Positions 17,992 to 26,374 of a stretch of DNA of 64,000 nucleotides are shown piece by piece. The notes below the pieces were generated by a model. The model saw nothing but the letters and a program-made list of their open reading frames with translations. It made no database searches and had not been told where the DNA came from. The position numbers and the translations under genes were made by a program. Numbering within the stretch: position 1 is the first letter of the stretch; each line of letters begins with the position of its first letter. This DNA comes from JAUVXJ01 sp964433755 (GTDB lineage Bacteria > Chloroflexota > Anaerolineae > UBA7937 > B3-Chlor), in the NCBI GenBank assembly GCA_964433755.1, contig CAYSSR010000003.1:558001-622000 (forward strand), in the 5' to 3' direction.

Positions 17992-18072
17992 CGTCGCGAC
18001 ACACAAGCGAGGGAGAGGCAGTCCTCGTTGCGCGACGGCTGAGAGCAGCACACAGAGTTGCTGTGTCTCAGC
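17992..18072 (+). ncRNA. Structured 5' leader of carbamate kinase mRNA, two adjacent hairpins
   Basis: Hairpin 1: CGTCGCG (17992-17998) pairs with CGCGACG (18031-18037), and inside it AGCGAGG (18006-18012) pairs with CCTCGTT (18023-18029). Hairpin 2 starts at the next base: GCTGAGA (18038-18044) pairs with TCTCAGC (18066-18072), with CACAG/CTGTG stacked inside and a six-base bulge. Then come about 14 bases, AAGGAGG and the GTG start. The layout resembles a riboswitch or regulatory leader, but I match it to no known class. Confidence 0.5.
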
Positions 18073-18101
18073 AGCAGGGATTGACGCAAGGAGGCTTATT
18101 T

Positions 18102-19046
18102 GTGACCAGGACCGCCGTAATCGCAATTGGGGGCAACTCCCTCATCAAGGACAAAGAGCACCAAACAGTGCGCGATCAGTTCGACAGCACCGTAGAGACA
18201 TGTGTCCACATCGCCGAGATCGTCAAGCAAGGGTGGAGAGTAGTAGTCACTCACGGCAACGGGCCACAAGTGGGGTTCATCTTGCTGCGTTCGGAGCTTG
18301 CCAGCAACGTCTTGCACACAGTGCCGCTCGACTCCTGTGGTGCCGATACGCAGGGTGCCTTGGGGTACATGATTCAGCAGCTTCTGGGCAATAGGCTGAA
18401 ACAGGTGAACTCCGCCGTGCCAGTGGTCACGGTCGTGACCCAGGTGATCGTGGATGCAGATGATCCGGCCTTTCACAACCCCACGAAGCCTATTGGTCCC
18501 TTCTACGACGAAGCCAAGGCGCGCCGGTATGAGCGCGAGCAGGGCTGGGCGGTGATCGAGGACGCGGGCCGAGGCTGGCGACGCGTCGTCGCCTCGCCCA
18601 TACCCAGAGAGATCGTAGAACTGGAGGCCATGAGGACGCTGCTAGGGGCTGGCTTCGTGGTCGTTGGAGTGGGGGGCGGAGGCATCCCTGTGGTCCGAGA
18701 CGGGGAGGGTGCACTGCGAGGTGTGGAAGCGGTAATCGACAAGGACTATGCCTCCAGCCTCTTGGCCGCCGGCCTCGAGGCTGATCTGTTCCTGATCTCT
18801 ACTGCAGTGGAGAAAGTCTGCCTCAACTACGGGAGGCCCGATCAGATAACCCTCGATCACTTGACCGTGAAGCAAGCCAAGAGCTATCTCGACGAGGGAC
18901 ACTTCCCTCCCGGCAGCATGGGCCCCAAGATCAGGGCGGTCATCCAGTTCCTGGAACAGGGTGGCAAGGAGGCCCTGATCACCTCACCGGAGAACCTGGC
19001 TAGAGCGTTGCGAGGCGAGACCGGCACCAGAATCACCCTGACCTGA
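18102..19046 (+). CDS. arcC: Carbamate kinase
   Basis: Amino-acid-kinase-fold enzyme that makes ATP from carbamoyl phosphate and ADP (or the reverse). It opens with TAVIAIGGNSLI; THGNGPQVG, GVGGGGIPVV and VEAVIDKDYASSLLA are the nucleotide- and substrate-binding signatures, and length (314 residues) is typical. GTG 18102 has AAGGAGG 7 bases upstream. No arginine deiminase or ornithine carbamoyltransferase gene is adjacent, so the carbamoyl-phosphate source (for example purine, allantoin or agmatine breakdown) is not shown here. It is followed 17 bases later by a glycosyltransferase gene, so it appears to head a mixed operon. Confidence 0.93.
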   Translation: MTRTAVIAIGGNSLIKDKEHQTVRDQFDSTVETCVHIAEIVKQGWRVVVTHGNGPQVGFILLRSELASNVLHTVPLDSCGADTQGALGYMIQQLLGNRLKQVNSAVPVVTVVTQVIVDADDPAFHNPTKPIGPFYDEAKARRYEREQGWAVIEDAGRGWRRVVASPIPREIVELEAMRTLLGAGFVVVGVGGGGIPVVRDGEGALRGVEAVIDKDYASSLLAAGLEADLFLISTAVEKVCLNYGRPDQITLDHLTVKQAKSYLDEGHFPPGSMGPKIRAVIQFLEQGGKEALITSPENLARALRGETGTRITLT

Positions 19047-19063
19047 CGTAGGGAAGCGCGACT

Positions 19064-20146
19064 TTGAAAGTAGCGATCGTTCACGACTGGTTGAACCAGG
19101 TGGGCGGTGCGGAGAGCGTCCTGGGGGTCCTGAAGGACCTCTATGCAGACGCTCCTGTCTATACCTCCATCTACTGGCCGCGGGCCATGCCCGAAGAATA
19201 CGGGGAGTGGGACATCCGTACCTCTTGGTTGAACAGGCTACCCTTGATCAAGACACACCACCAACCCTTTCTCCCCCTTTATCCATTGGCCTTCGGAGGC
19301 ACTGATCTGAGGGGGTATGACTTGGTGCTCAGCAACAAGAGCGCTTTCTGCCACGGGGTGATCACCTCGCCTGAAACAGTGCACATCTGCTACTGTCTCA
19401 CGCCCACTAGGTTCCTGTGGGACTATCACAACTATGCCCAACATGAACGGATCAATCCCGTGGCCGGCACTCTTCTGACCCCCATGCTGCCTGGCCTGCG
19501 CCTCTGGGATAGGTCCGCAGCAGACAGGGTCGACCATTTCTTGGCCATCTCGAAGACTGTCCAGCAGCGTATCAAGAAGTTCTACCGGCGCGACGCCACC
19601 GTCATTCACCCGCCGGTCCACGTGGCGCGCTTCGTCCCCGAGGACAGCCACGATGACTACTTCCTTGTGGTCTCCCGTCTGATCCCCTACAAGCGGATAG
19701 ACGTGGCCGTGCAAGCTTTTGATCTACTTGGGCTGCCCCTCAAGATCGTGGGGGAGGGCCGCGACAGAACGCGTCTGGAGGCCATGGCCAAGCCTAACGT
19801 CGAGTTCCTCGGTCGTCTGTCCGACCGTGAGGTGGAGCGGCTCCTGTCCCGTTGCCAGGCGTTCATCTTCCCCGGCGAAGAGGATTTCGGCATCGCCCCT
19901 GTGGAGGCCCAAGCTGCAGGGCGGCCGGTCATTGCCTACGCCGCGGGCGGCGCCCTGGAGACAGTGGTGGATGGTGCGACCGGCCTCTTTTTCCGAGAGC
20001 AGACGGCAGAGTCCCTGGCTGAGGCTGTGGCCACGTTCGACGACAAGCGTTTCGACAGCACCGCCATCAGGCAACACGCCCACAAGTTCGACAGGGAGAG
20101 CTTCAAGAGCAAACTTGGCGCGTTCGTGGACGAGAAGACTAGGTGA
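19064..20146 (+). CDS. Family 4 glycosyltransferase (GT-B)
   Basis: Retaining cytoplasmic glycosyltransferase (360 residues). Features are an N-terminal IVHDWLNQVGGAE loop, LVVSRLIPYKRIDVAVQAF at the start of the donor domain, and FPGEEDFGIAPVEAQAAGRPVIAY, the EX7E-type donor-binding motif. Start TTG 19064 with AGGGAAG upstream. Its stop overlaps the next GTG (GTGA). Donor and acceptor are not predictable; a Wzz-like protein gene two genes further on suggests surface polysaccharide synthesis. Confidence 0.88.
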   Translation: MKVAIVHDWLNQVGGAESVLGVLKDLYADAPVYTSIYWPRAMPEEYGEWDIRTSWLNRLPLIKTHHQPFLPLYPLAFGGTDLRGYDLVLSNKSAFCHGVITSPETVHICYCLTPTRFLWDYHNYAQHERINPVAGTLLTPMLPGLRLWDRSAADRVDHFLAISKTVQQRIKKFYRRDATVIHPPVHVARFVPEDSHDDYFLVVSRLIPYKRIDVAVQAFDLLGLPLKIVGEGRDRTRLEAMAKPNVEFLGRLSDREVERLLSRCQAFIFPGEEDFGIAPVEAQAAGRPVIAYAAGGALETVVDGATGLFFREQTAESLAEAVATFDDKRFDSTAIRQHAHKFDRESFKSKLGAFVDEKTR

Positions 20147-20580
20147 GAAGCAAGAGACAGTTCGCTATCGACGAGATAGAGGTGGGCCACAACTTCTCGC
20201 CCCTGGTCTTCCCCATCGACGAGGACTTGATAGCGCGGTACGCAGAAGCCGTAGGAGACAATGACCCTCTACATCGCGACCGCTCCCACGCACGGGGGGC
20301 AGGATGCCGAGGCATCGTGGCGCCGCCTACCATCGCTGCGCTCTACGTGCTGAAGGCGTATCGCACCGACGCCCTACCTCCACCGGGAGGAGTCCACTTC
20401 AGGCAACGCTTCAGGTTCCGCCATCCCATAGTGGCTGGCGACGTCCTGAGGGTCCAAGCCAGCGTGGTGGACAAGTATGTGCAGAAAGGCAGGCAGTTTC
20501 TGGTCATCGAGAGCACCGCTCGGAACCAAGACGGAGTACCAGTGGTGTGGAGCGAATCCACTTCCTTCTGGCCCGAGTGA
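20143..20580 (+). CDS. MaoC-like hot-dog dehydratase, catalytic half (FAS1/HadB-type)
   Basis: Single hot-dog domain of 145 residues. The hydratase motif is complete: AEAVGDNDPLHRD carries the Asp-x4-His dyad of (R)-specific enoyl-CoA/acyl hydratases. GTG start overlaps the upstream stop. The next gene, 9 bases on, is a second hot-dog protein lacking the catalytic Asp. By analogy with mycobacterial HadA/HadB dimers, the two probably form one heterodimeric dehydratase, this one being the active subunit. Substrate unknown. Confidence 0.75.
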   Translation: MRSKRQFAIDEIEVGHNFSPLVFPIDEDLIARYAEAVGDNDPLHRDRSHARGAGCRGIVAPPTIAALYVLKAYRTDALPPPGGVHFRQRFRFRHPIVAGDVLRVQASVVDKYVQKGRQFLVIESTARNQDGVPVVWSESTSFWPE

Positions 20581-20589
20581 GGCCCCGCC

Positions 20590-21030
20590 ATGACCACTAT
20601 GCTGGACCACGTACAGCTTGGGCCCATCGTGAGAACCGTGACCCGCGATACCATCGCTGACTACGAAGCGATACTGGGCATCGGCAACCCGCTCCACTTC
20701 GACGAGGAGTACGCCCGGGAGACCGTCTTCGGCGGCATCATCGCCCACGGGATGATGAGCCTGGGCTACGTGTCGGAGATGATGGCTCAGGCCTTCGGCA
20801 GGGGATGGTACGAAGCCGGCGAACTGGACACGACCTTCGTCCGGGCGATCAGGCCAGGCGATACCATCACCACCCATGGCAAGATAACGGGGCAGAAAAG
20901 CACCAGCCAAGAGACTCTCGTGGTGTGTGACATCTGCTGTGAGAACCAACTGGGAGAGCGAGTACTCGAGGGCACGGCCCAGGCCAGGGCGGCAGGCCCC
21001 GTCCACGGAATCCCAGAGATCGAGGCCTAG
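20590..21030 (+). CDS. MaoC-like hot-dog protein, probably non-catalytic partner
   Basis: Second hot-dog domain (146 residues) with GIGNPLHFDEEYA and GGIIAHGMMSLGYVS, clear MaoC signatures. The position five before the His, normally Asp, is Ile (GIGNPLH), so the usual Asp-His dyad is broken while the His is kept. It follows the complete partner by 9 bases. Most likely a structural or substrate-binding subunit of a heterodimer; less likely an independent thioesterase-like hot-dog. Confidence 0.75.
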   Translation: MTTMLDHVQLGPIVRTVTRDTIADYEAILGIGNPLHFDEEYARETVFGGIIAHGMMSLGYVSEMMAQAFGRGWYEAGELDTTFVRAIRPGDTITTHGKITGQKSTSQETLVVCDICCENQLGERVLEGTAQARAAGPVHGIPEIEA

Positions 21031-21052
21031 GCTGGAGAAGGAGTGCTGACAA

Positions 21053-21769
21053 ATGGAGCTACGCGAATACTGGACGATCCTCTGGCGCCGGTGGTGGATC
21101 ATCACCGGACTGGTGGCTATCGTGCTGGTGGGCAGTCTCGTCTTCCGCTCTCAGCCCGCCCCCATGTACCAGGCCTCCATGCGGTTCACCATCGGAGTCC
21201 CTCTCGAGTCGGACAGTGAGAGGCTGACCATGGATCCCCTCTACTCGGCGTATCTGGCGTCGGAGTACATCGCCGACGATTTCGCGGAGATCCTGAGGAG
21301 CGAATCCTTTGCCGCCGATGTGAGCGCACGGCTGGCGGCCGAGGGAATCGTGGTGCCGGCAGGTACGATACAGGGCTTCACCGTGGCAGAGAAGCAGCAC
21401 CGTATCCTCACCATGCAGATCACCTGGCCCGACGAGGCACAGCTTCGCGCCATCGCTCAGGCGGCCCAGCAGACCCTGGAGGAGGACAACGCCAAGTACT
21501 TCAAGCAACTGGGGTCAGAGGGGGCGGCAGTGTTCGTGATCGATTCGCCCCACGTCGTCTCCCTGGGGGTCAGCCTCAAAGACCTCCTGGATCTACCGAT
21601 CCGGGTGGGGTTGGCGCTCCTCGCCGGAGTGGGGCTGGCCTTCCTCTTGCACTACGTAGACGATACCATCCGGGACCCAGAGGAAGTAGAGGCACTGGGG
21701 CTCAACGTAGTGGGGCGCATACCCACCACAGGTTGGCGCGAGCGTCTGCCCTGGAGTCGTCGTCCCTAG
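21053..21769 (+). CDS. Wzz-like polysaccharide co-polymerase (chain-length determinant)
   Basis: 238 residues with two membrane segments (about 14-32 and 178-198) flanking an extracytoplasmic domain, opening with MELREYWTILWRRWWII as in Wzz/CapA proteins. PIRVGLALLAGVGLAFLLHYVDDTIRDPEEVEALGL-type C-terminus is typical, but the tyrosine autokinase domain found in many homologues is absent. It probably controls polymer length or export with the nearby glycosyltransferase. GGAGAAGGAG precedes the ATG. Confidence 0.82.
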   Translation: MELREYWTILWRRWWIITGLVAIVLVGSLVFRSQPAPMYQASMRFTIGVPLESDSERLTMDPLYSAYLASEYIADDFAEILRSESFAADVSARLAAEGIVVPAGTIQGFTVAEKQHRILTMQITWPDEAQLRAIAQAAQQTLEEDNAKYFKQLGSEGAAVFVIDSPHVVSLGVSLKDLLDLPIRVGLALLAGVGLAFLLHYVDDTIRDPEEVEALGLNVVGRIPTTGWRERLPWSRRP

Positions 21770-21781
21770 AAGCCCGCTCGC

Positions 21782-21801
21782 AGTAGGCCTTTTGGCCTGC
21801 T
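21782..21801. terminator. Hairpin between convergent genes
   Basis: AGTAGGCC and GGCCTGCT (one G-U pair) around a TTTT loop, 12 bases after the Wzz-like gene stop. No clear U-run follows on either strand, so terminator function is tentative. Confidence 0.45.
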
Positions 21802-21847
21802 CCACGCTCCAAACCGCGCACCACGAACGCCCCCTCGAGAGGCGCAC

Positions 21848-22420
21848 TCACGAGGCGGCTTCTCTCCTTCTTCGACGGGCCACCACCCACCAGGCCACTA
21901 TCACCACGACGACGCCCAGGAGAAACCCGGTGAGCAGAGGCACGAGGATCGAGAGCACTGTCAGCGTCAGCGATGCTACGTCCTCTACTGTACTCACCAC
22001 CGGGTTCAGTAGCCCTCCACTGGTCCCGGTGACCACCGGTCGGACCGTCGCCTTGGTGGCATGAACACCACCAGCCACGATCAGTCCGCAGATCAGCGCC
22101 AGCACGGGATGGATGTCGCTGATCACACTGCTGCTGGCTGCAAAGAGGATAGCCCCTGCCGCGGGTCTGATCAACGTCTGGACGACGTCGTTCGCGCTAT
22201 CCAGAACAGCGATCCTGTCGGCGAAGAGCTCGATGCACAGCAGGACGGCGATGACGAGAATGACCCAACCACTAGTCAGGTGGTCATAGGGTGGGTCGAG
22301 GGTGATCAGATTAGAGAAACGGGCCACGAGCGCCACGATGAGCAGGGGAAGGTAGGCGTTCAGCCCTGCTGAGGCTGAGAGTCCGAAAGCGGTGAAGATG
22401 CCGGAGAAGGCTTCTATCAT
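21848..22420 (-). CDS. DUF4126 family membrane protein
   Basis: 190 residues, about four or five membrane segments, with the family start (GLSASAGLNAYLPLL) and repeated ADRIAVLDSANDVVQTLIRPAAG / GGVHATKATVRP segments. The C-terminus is basic (RRRRREA). Function unknown in the family. It is the last gene of a minus-strand run of small membrane proteins and ends 78 bases from a convergent gene. Confidence 0.75.
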   Translation of the reverse strand: MIEAFSGIFTAFGLSASAGLNAYLPLLIVALVARFSNLITLDPPYDHLTSGWVILVIAVLLCIELFADRIAVLDSANDVVQTLIRPAAGAILFAASSSVISDIHPVLALICGLIVAGGVHATKATVRPVVTGTSGGLLNPVVSTVEDVASLTLTVLSILVPLLTGFLLGVVVVIVAWWVVARRRRREAAS

Positions 22421-22543
22421 CTAGGCTCCAAGAGACGAGAAGAATAGCATCACACCAGGCGGCGCGGTTCGGACCGCGTCGAGGCCAGGACCCGAAGACA
22501 CTCAACGAAGCACGACCTGCGAATCCCTGCTGGCAGTTGCCCC

Positions 22544-23068
22544 CTACGGTTGCTCAACCCACCCCTGCTGGACGAGGAAGTCGGTCAGCACAGGAACCAC
22601 GGCGTATTCGCCCTGATAAGCGCGGACACCGTAGTACACCATCGGAACGTAGGGCAGTAGCATCACGGGTATCAGGCAGCAGGTTCCAACGCCGCCTGTC
22701 ACCAGCTCCAGCACGACGGCGAAGGGGAGGAAGACGATACAGCCGACGAGCAGGGAGATCACAAGAACCGCGACCGACACCGCCAGCGACTGGACGGCGT
22801 GGTATCGCTGGAATGGACGCGCTTTACCTGTCTCAGACAGCAGGATGATCGCCGGGACAATGAGCGTGACCACGTAGGATAGCAGTCCCATCATCCTGTC
22901 GTTGTCCGAAATCTCAGATGGGTCAGGCTGGCCGGTCCTGCCCTGAGCCAGGCATTCGCGACACGTGAGCTTGCCCTGCACGTCTATCCCACATTCGTCA
23001 CAGACTGCGCGTCCACAAGACACGCAGGTACCTATGGCGTCCGCCTCATGATGGTAGTAGCACCTCAT
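22544..23068 (-). CDS. Small membrane protein with N-terminal B-box-like zinc knuckle (DUF4870-like tail)
   Basis: 174 residues. The first 40 hold C-x2-H...C-x2-C...C-x2-C...C-x2-C spacing (CYYHHEADAIGTCVSCGRAVCDECGIDVQGKLTC), a B-box-like zinc module. The rest has three or four membrane segments with MMGLLSYVVTLIVPAIILL and PFQRYHAVQSLAV, resembling DUF4870. It is paralogous at the head to the next upstream gene. Role unknown; a zinc-bound protein-protein contact domain at the membrane is the most that can be inferred. Confidence 0.72.
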   Translation of the reverse strand: MRCYYHHEADAIGTCVSCGRAVCDECGIDVQGKLTCRECLAQGRTGQPDPSEISDNDRMMGLLSYVVTLIVPAIILLSETGKARPFQRYHAVQSLAVSVAVLVISLLVGCIVFLPFAVVLELVTGGVGTCCLIPVMLLPYVPMVYYGVRAYQGEYAVVPVLTDFLVQQGWVEQP

Positions 23069-23119
23069 GAGCCTGCTCCTCTCCCAGGAAGGCTGCCTAC
23101 ACGAAGATGATCACAAGGA

Positions 23120-23665
23120 TTACCCGGAAAGACTCTCGAGTAGTGAACTGATGAAGGGTATGCTGACCCCCGACACGAGGACAATGAGGGAGAGAAGGCA
23201 ACCACACAGCGTCAGCCCCAGCCCAACGTAGCCCGAGATCAGTCCAGCTAGCGCCATCTCGCGGCCGCCCTCCGCGCCTCCGCTCTCACCGATCTCCTTG
23301 ATCCCTATGTGACCTGTCACGACGCCAGCGATCCAGCCAACCAATGGAAGGAAGCCGATGGGGACAATGCACACGGCAGCCAGACCAAAGGTGACGGCAG
23401 CGAGGATGGTGCCAACCGTCGAATTGAAACAACAGAGAAACAGCCACAGGAGCCAACCACCGAGGCCGCAGAACATGCTGATGCGAGCCATTCTGTTCGC
23501 GGGTGGCCCAAGTCCCGGCTGACTACCTACGCGGGTGGGCTTGGCAGCACATTCCTCACAATGGACTCTTCCTGCTACGTCCGTTGCACACGCCGCGCAG
23601 ACAGCCTTGCCACACACCACGCACGTAGCTACGGCATCCACGTCCGGATGCTGGTAGCACTTCAC
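23120..23665 (-). CDS. Small membrane protein with N-terminal B-box-like zinc knuckle (DUF4190-like tail)
   Basis: About 181 residues. The head (CYQHPDVDAVATCVVCGKAVCAACATDVAGRVHC) is clearly related to that of the neighbouring 22.5-kb gene, but the tail differs: two or three membrane segments with an IGIKEIGESGGAEGGREMALAGL insert as in DUF4190. GTG 23665 is preferred over TTG 23686 because it aligns with the paralogue's start and has AAAGGGA 8 bases upstream. Function unknown. Confidence 0.72.
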   Translation of the reverse strand: MKCYQHPDVDAVATCVVCGKAVCAACATDVAGRVHCEECAAKPTRVGSQPGLGPPANRMARISMFCGLGGWLLWLFLCCFNSTVGTILAAVTFGLAAVCIVPIGFLPLVGWIAGVVTGHIGIKEIGESGGAEGGREMALAGLISGYVGLGLTLCGCLLSLIVLVSGVSIPFISSLLESLSG

Positions 23666-23743
23666 GCCTGGCGTCCCTTTCGACAAACGGCCTGGGAGCG
23701 AAGGCCAATCCTCCCTCGCTCCCGCCTAGCTATCCTGAGAAGC

Positions 23744-24388
23744 TCAGGCAACGGCCAGAGAATGGCGTTGCACCTGCCCCAATAGGTGGGCCATCACCAG
23801 CCAGGACCAGAAGGAGGTGAAGAAGACGCCCACGAAGCAGGCTATCACGCCGAAGCCAGCCACGAAACTAGCCACCATCCAGAGGACAATAGCCACGAGG
23901 TAGTTGGCGATGTTGGCGCTGATGAAGCTGAAGAGTTCGCCGAACTGAAAGGCAGACATGAACTCCTCGGTCACCGCGTATCTGATCACGCCCGCCGGCC
24001 AGACTACCGCCACGACTATTGCCCAGATGAACACCAGACACCCGGCGCACGTACTGGCCAGACTCAGCAACGTGCCAAGCGTATCATTGTCGCCAACCAG
24101 CGGAAGCAGTCCGAACGAGCAGCACCATACCACAATGGCCGGGATCGAGTAGACCAGCAGGATCACGAAGACCATCAGCCCCTTCATGAACTTGCCGCCG
24201 AAGTCGTCCCATTCTGGCAGCGGGACGTCCATGTCGTCGACCGACCTCTTCAGGGCCTCCAGCACGTATCCGAGCATCATGAAATTGACGATGGGGATGA
24301 GAGACAGGATAGCACCGATGACGATCTTCATGATCCAGCTCTCATCCTCGAACATGTACGTGAATGATCTACCAATATCGAGAGTCAT
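23744..24388 (-). CDS. DUF4013-family membrane protein
   Basis: 214 residues with five or six membrane segments; MTLDIGRSFTYMFED and VLEALKRSVDDMDVPLPEWDDFGGKFMKG match the DUF4013 pattern. Excellent AAAGGAGGT site. It heads the cluster with the two zinc-knuckle proteins and the DUF4126 protein, all transcribed from the promoter at about 24556-24584. Function unknown. Confidence 0.78.
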   Translation of the reverse strand: MTLDIGRSFTYMFEDESWIMKIVIGAILSLIPIVNFMMLGYVLEALKRSVDDMDVPLPEWDDFGGKFMKGLMVFVILLVYSIPAIVVWCCSFGLLPLVGDNDTLGTLLSLASTCAGCLVFIWAIVVAVVWPAGVIRYAVTEEFMSAFQFGELFSFISANIANYLVAIVLWMVASFVAGFGVIACFVGVFFTSFWSWLVMAHLLGQVQRHSLAVA

Positions 24389-24555
24389 TTTGACCCTACC
24401 TCCTTTGCGTTGGATCTATGTGGCTTCCGGCGATGCGCACCTCGCAGCGAGCCTGTGGCTTCATCACCTCCCTTCCACAGAGCATGCCATCTTGCCTGCT
24501 CCAGGCTCTCTAGGAGCCAGGTGTCAACCACACACTCTTGGGCGAGTGTTAGATC

Positions 24556-24584
24556 ATTATAGCATCGATCTGGTCGCTTGGCAA
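24556..24584 (-). promoter_or_regulatory. Promoter of the zinc-knuckle membrane cluster
   Basis: Minus strand TTGCCA (24579-24584), 17 bases, TATAAT (24556-24561). Leader of about 160 bases to the DUF4013 start. Confidence 0.75.
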
Positions 24585-24655
24585 AGGCTGCACGTTCGGC
24601 CGAGAGCGATCCCTTGAGAACGCAGCAACGACGCCGCTCCCCCCTTGCTTCGGGG

Positions 24656-25492
24656 CTAGATAGGGATCCCCAACGCCGTGCTGAACTGCCAGCGAAGCAG
24701 CGCTATAGCCGCGAGCTCCACCAGGGTGGCAGCGAAGCCCAACGCCACGGGCCAGGCAGCATCCCACCAGGCTTCGGCCTTGGCCTCTCGCCGTGTAGCG
24801 ATGATCAGAATCATGGCGTTGACCACGGTGAGCATGGCCAGGACCCCGGCGACACTGATCGCCGCTATCGGATAGAGCAGCACATCGACCTGGGATTGTA
24901 CGACCAGGACCATGGGGAGCGCCAGGAGCAGGACGATCTTCGCCAGATCCTTGAAACCCGAGAGGGCAGGCTCCATGTCCGGCTCCTTCCACAGCGTGAA
25001 GTTGAAGATGGGGAAGACGATGATGCTCAGCGCCAGGCCATGCAGAGTGCCCGTGGCTAACCGGAGCAGGTTGTGAGGCTCGTAGAGTAGCGGTCTTCCG
25101 AGAACCAGGGCAGCGTAGGAGTTCACTCCATCAATACCCATGAGAAAGATGAACCCTACCAGGAGACCCACCACCGGCACTGGCGGCATCTGGGCCGCCT
25201 TGCGCTTCCCCAGGAGGAGCAGGCCCGCGAAGCCCAACAATGCCCCGGTGAAGGTACCCGTGCAGCGAGCACACATGGGCAACTGACGGCCGGCGATGTG
25301 GAAGGAATGATCCGGGATACGCCCGCATATAGCGGACCCCACTACGTCCATCTTGTCCAGGAACGGCAGGTGCCACAACGGCGAAAGCAGGACCAACACA
25401 ACAAAGGCCACGATTCCCACGATGACCATGGCCAGGTTGCGACCCCTCGTAGATGCCCGCGTCTCCTGGTCCATCGTTTCGCTGTCAGGCAC
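24656..25492 (-). CDS. DUF2085 family membrane protein
   Basis: 278 residues, about seven membrane segments. The family signature is complete: CGRIPDHSFHIAGRQLPMCARCTG, conserved Cys/His residues near the first loop that look like a metal site. Function unknown in the family. It follows the TIM-barrel isomerase gene by 63 bases on the same strand. A small C4/G4 hairpin lies just after the stop but has no U-run. Confidence 0.8.
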   Translation of the reverse strand: MPDSETMDQETRASTRGRNLAMVIVGIVAFVVLVLLSPLWHLPFLDKMDVVGSAICGRIPDHSFHIAGRQLPMCARCTGTFTGALLGFAGLLLLGKRKAAQMPPVPVVGLLVGFIFLMGIDGVNSYAALVLGRPLLYEPHNLLRLATGTLHGLALSIIVFPIFNFTLWKEPDMEPALSGFKDLAKIVLLLALPMVLVVQSQVDVLLYPIAAISVAGVLAMLTVVNAMILIIATRREAKAEAWWDAAWPVALGFAATLVELAAIALLRWQFSTALGIPI

Positions 25493-25555
25493 TGAATCCC
25501 TCCGTATGCGGCAAGAGCGCAGCTTCGTGCCCTCTCACCGGTGGCTTCGAACGTC

Positions 25556-26374
25556 TCATGGCGCGGCTCTCACGAATTCCAAGCATTCCGCGAGTCTACC
25601 CCGGATGTGCCCCGGTCGCCACACCTGCAGCGCGAAAGGGCTAACCTCGATGGTCACCAGACCCTCGTAACGGTCGGCCCTCAAGCGCCTCAGTAACCGG
25701 CCGAGGGGCAGGTCTCCCTCCCCCGGCAACTGGTGGTGCTTGAAGTAGCTGTGCATGTTGAACCAGGGTGGGATGGACACGTCGTCTCGGAAGTCGCTCA
25801 GGTGAACGTTGACCAGCCTATCGCACATCGTCTCGTACGTCTCCAGCAGGTCATACGGAAAAGACGCTACGTGGGCCGTGTCCAGGGTCACAGGGAGGTC
25901 ATGCTCGTCGGCGAACCGGCGCAGGCTGTCGGTGGCACAGAGCGCGTATCGTCTGTCACTGGGACGAAAGACCGCCTGGTTCTCAATGCACAGTCTGGGC
26001 GACGCACCACTCAGTTCCTGTACGCATCTCTTCACCGCCTCCGTGTACGCCCGGCCGAGCCGATCCTCCATACTGAGGGCCTTGGGGGTGTGGATGACGA
26101 TGAACTGACAATCCAGCTCCAAGGCCAGCCTCGTCAACTGGGGAAGCAGCCTGTGGTGCTGTCTGCCCCGCGGCGTGGGGATCATCGACGGGTGGAGCGT
26201 GAAGATGGGCAGGGCGTATTCCTGGGACAGCCGCCGCACGTATTCGGCGCCCCTCAACAACACCTCGGGGCACACTACCAGCTCGACTCCTTCGAACCCC
26301 GCATCTCTGGCGATGGCGAAGATATGGCGAAGGGGATAGACGTACAGCGAAGCTGTAGAGAGGCTCAGTCTCAA
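25556..26374 (-). CDS. Sugar phosphate isomerase/epimerase-like TIM-barrel protein
   Basis: 272 residues of the xylose-isomerase-like (AP endonuclease 2) superfamily: MRLSLSTASLYVYPL start, DAGFEGVELVV, an Asp/His/Glu set (VIHTPKAL, CIENQAV, TLDTAHVASF, NVHLSDF, VTIEVSP) that would bind a divalent metal. TTG start overlaps the nadD stop (TTGA). Substrate unknown; could be a sugar epimerase or an endonuclease IV-like protein, the former more likely. Confidence 0.8.
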   Translation of the reverse strand: MRLSLSTASLYVYPLRHIFAIARDAGFEGVELVVCPEVLLRGAEYVRRLSQEYALPIFTLHPSMIPTPRGRQHHRLLPQLTRLALELDCQFIVIHTPKALSMEDRLGRAYTEAVKRCVQELSGASPRLCIENQAVFRPSDRRYALCATDSLRRFADEHDLPVTLDTAHVASFPYDLLETYETMCDRLVNVHLSDFRDDVSIPPWFNMHSYFKHHQLPGEGDLPLGRLLRRLRADRYEGLVTIEVSPFALQVWRPGHIRGRLAECLEFVRAAP

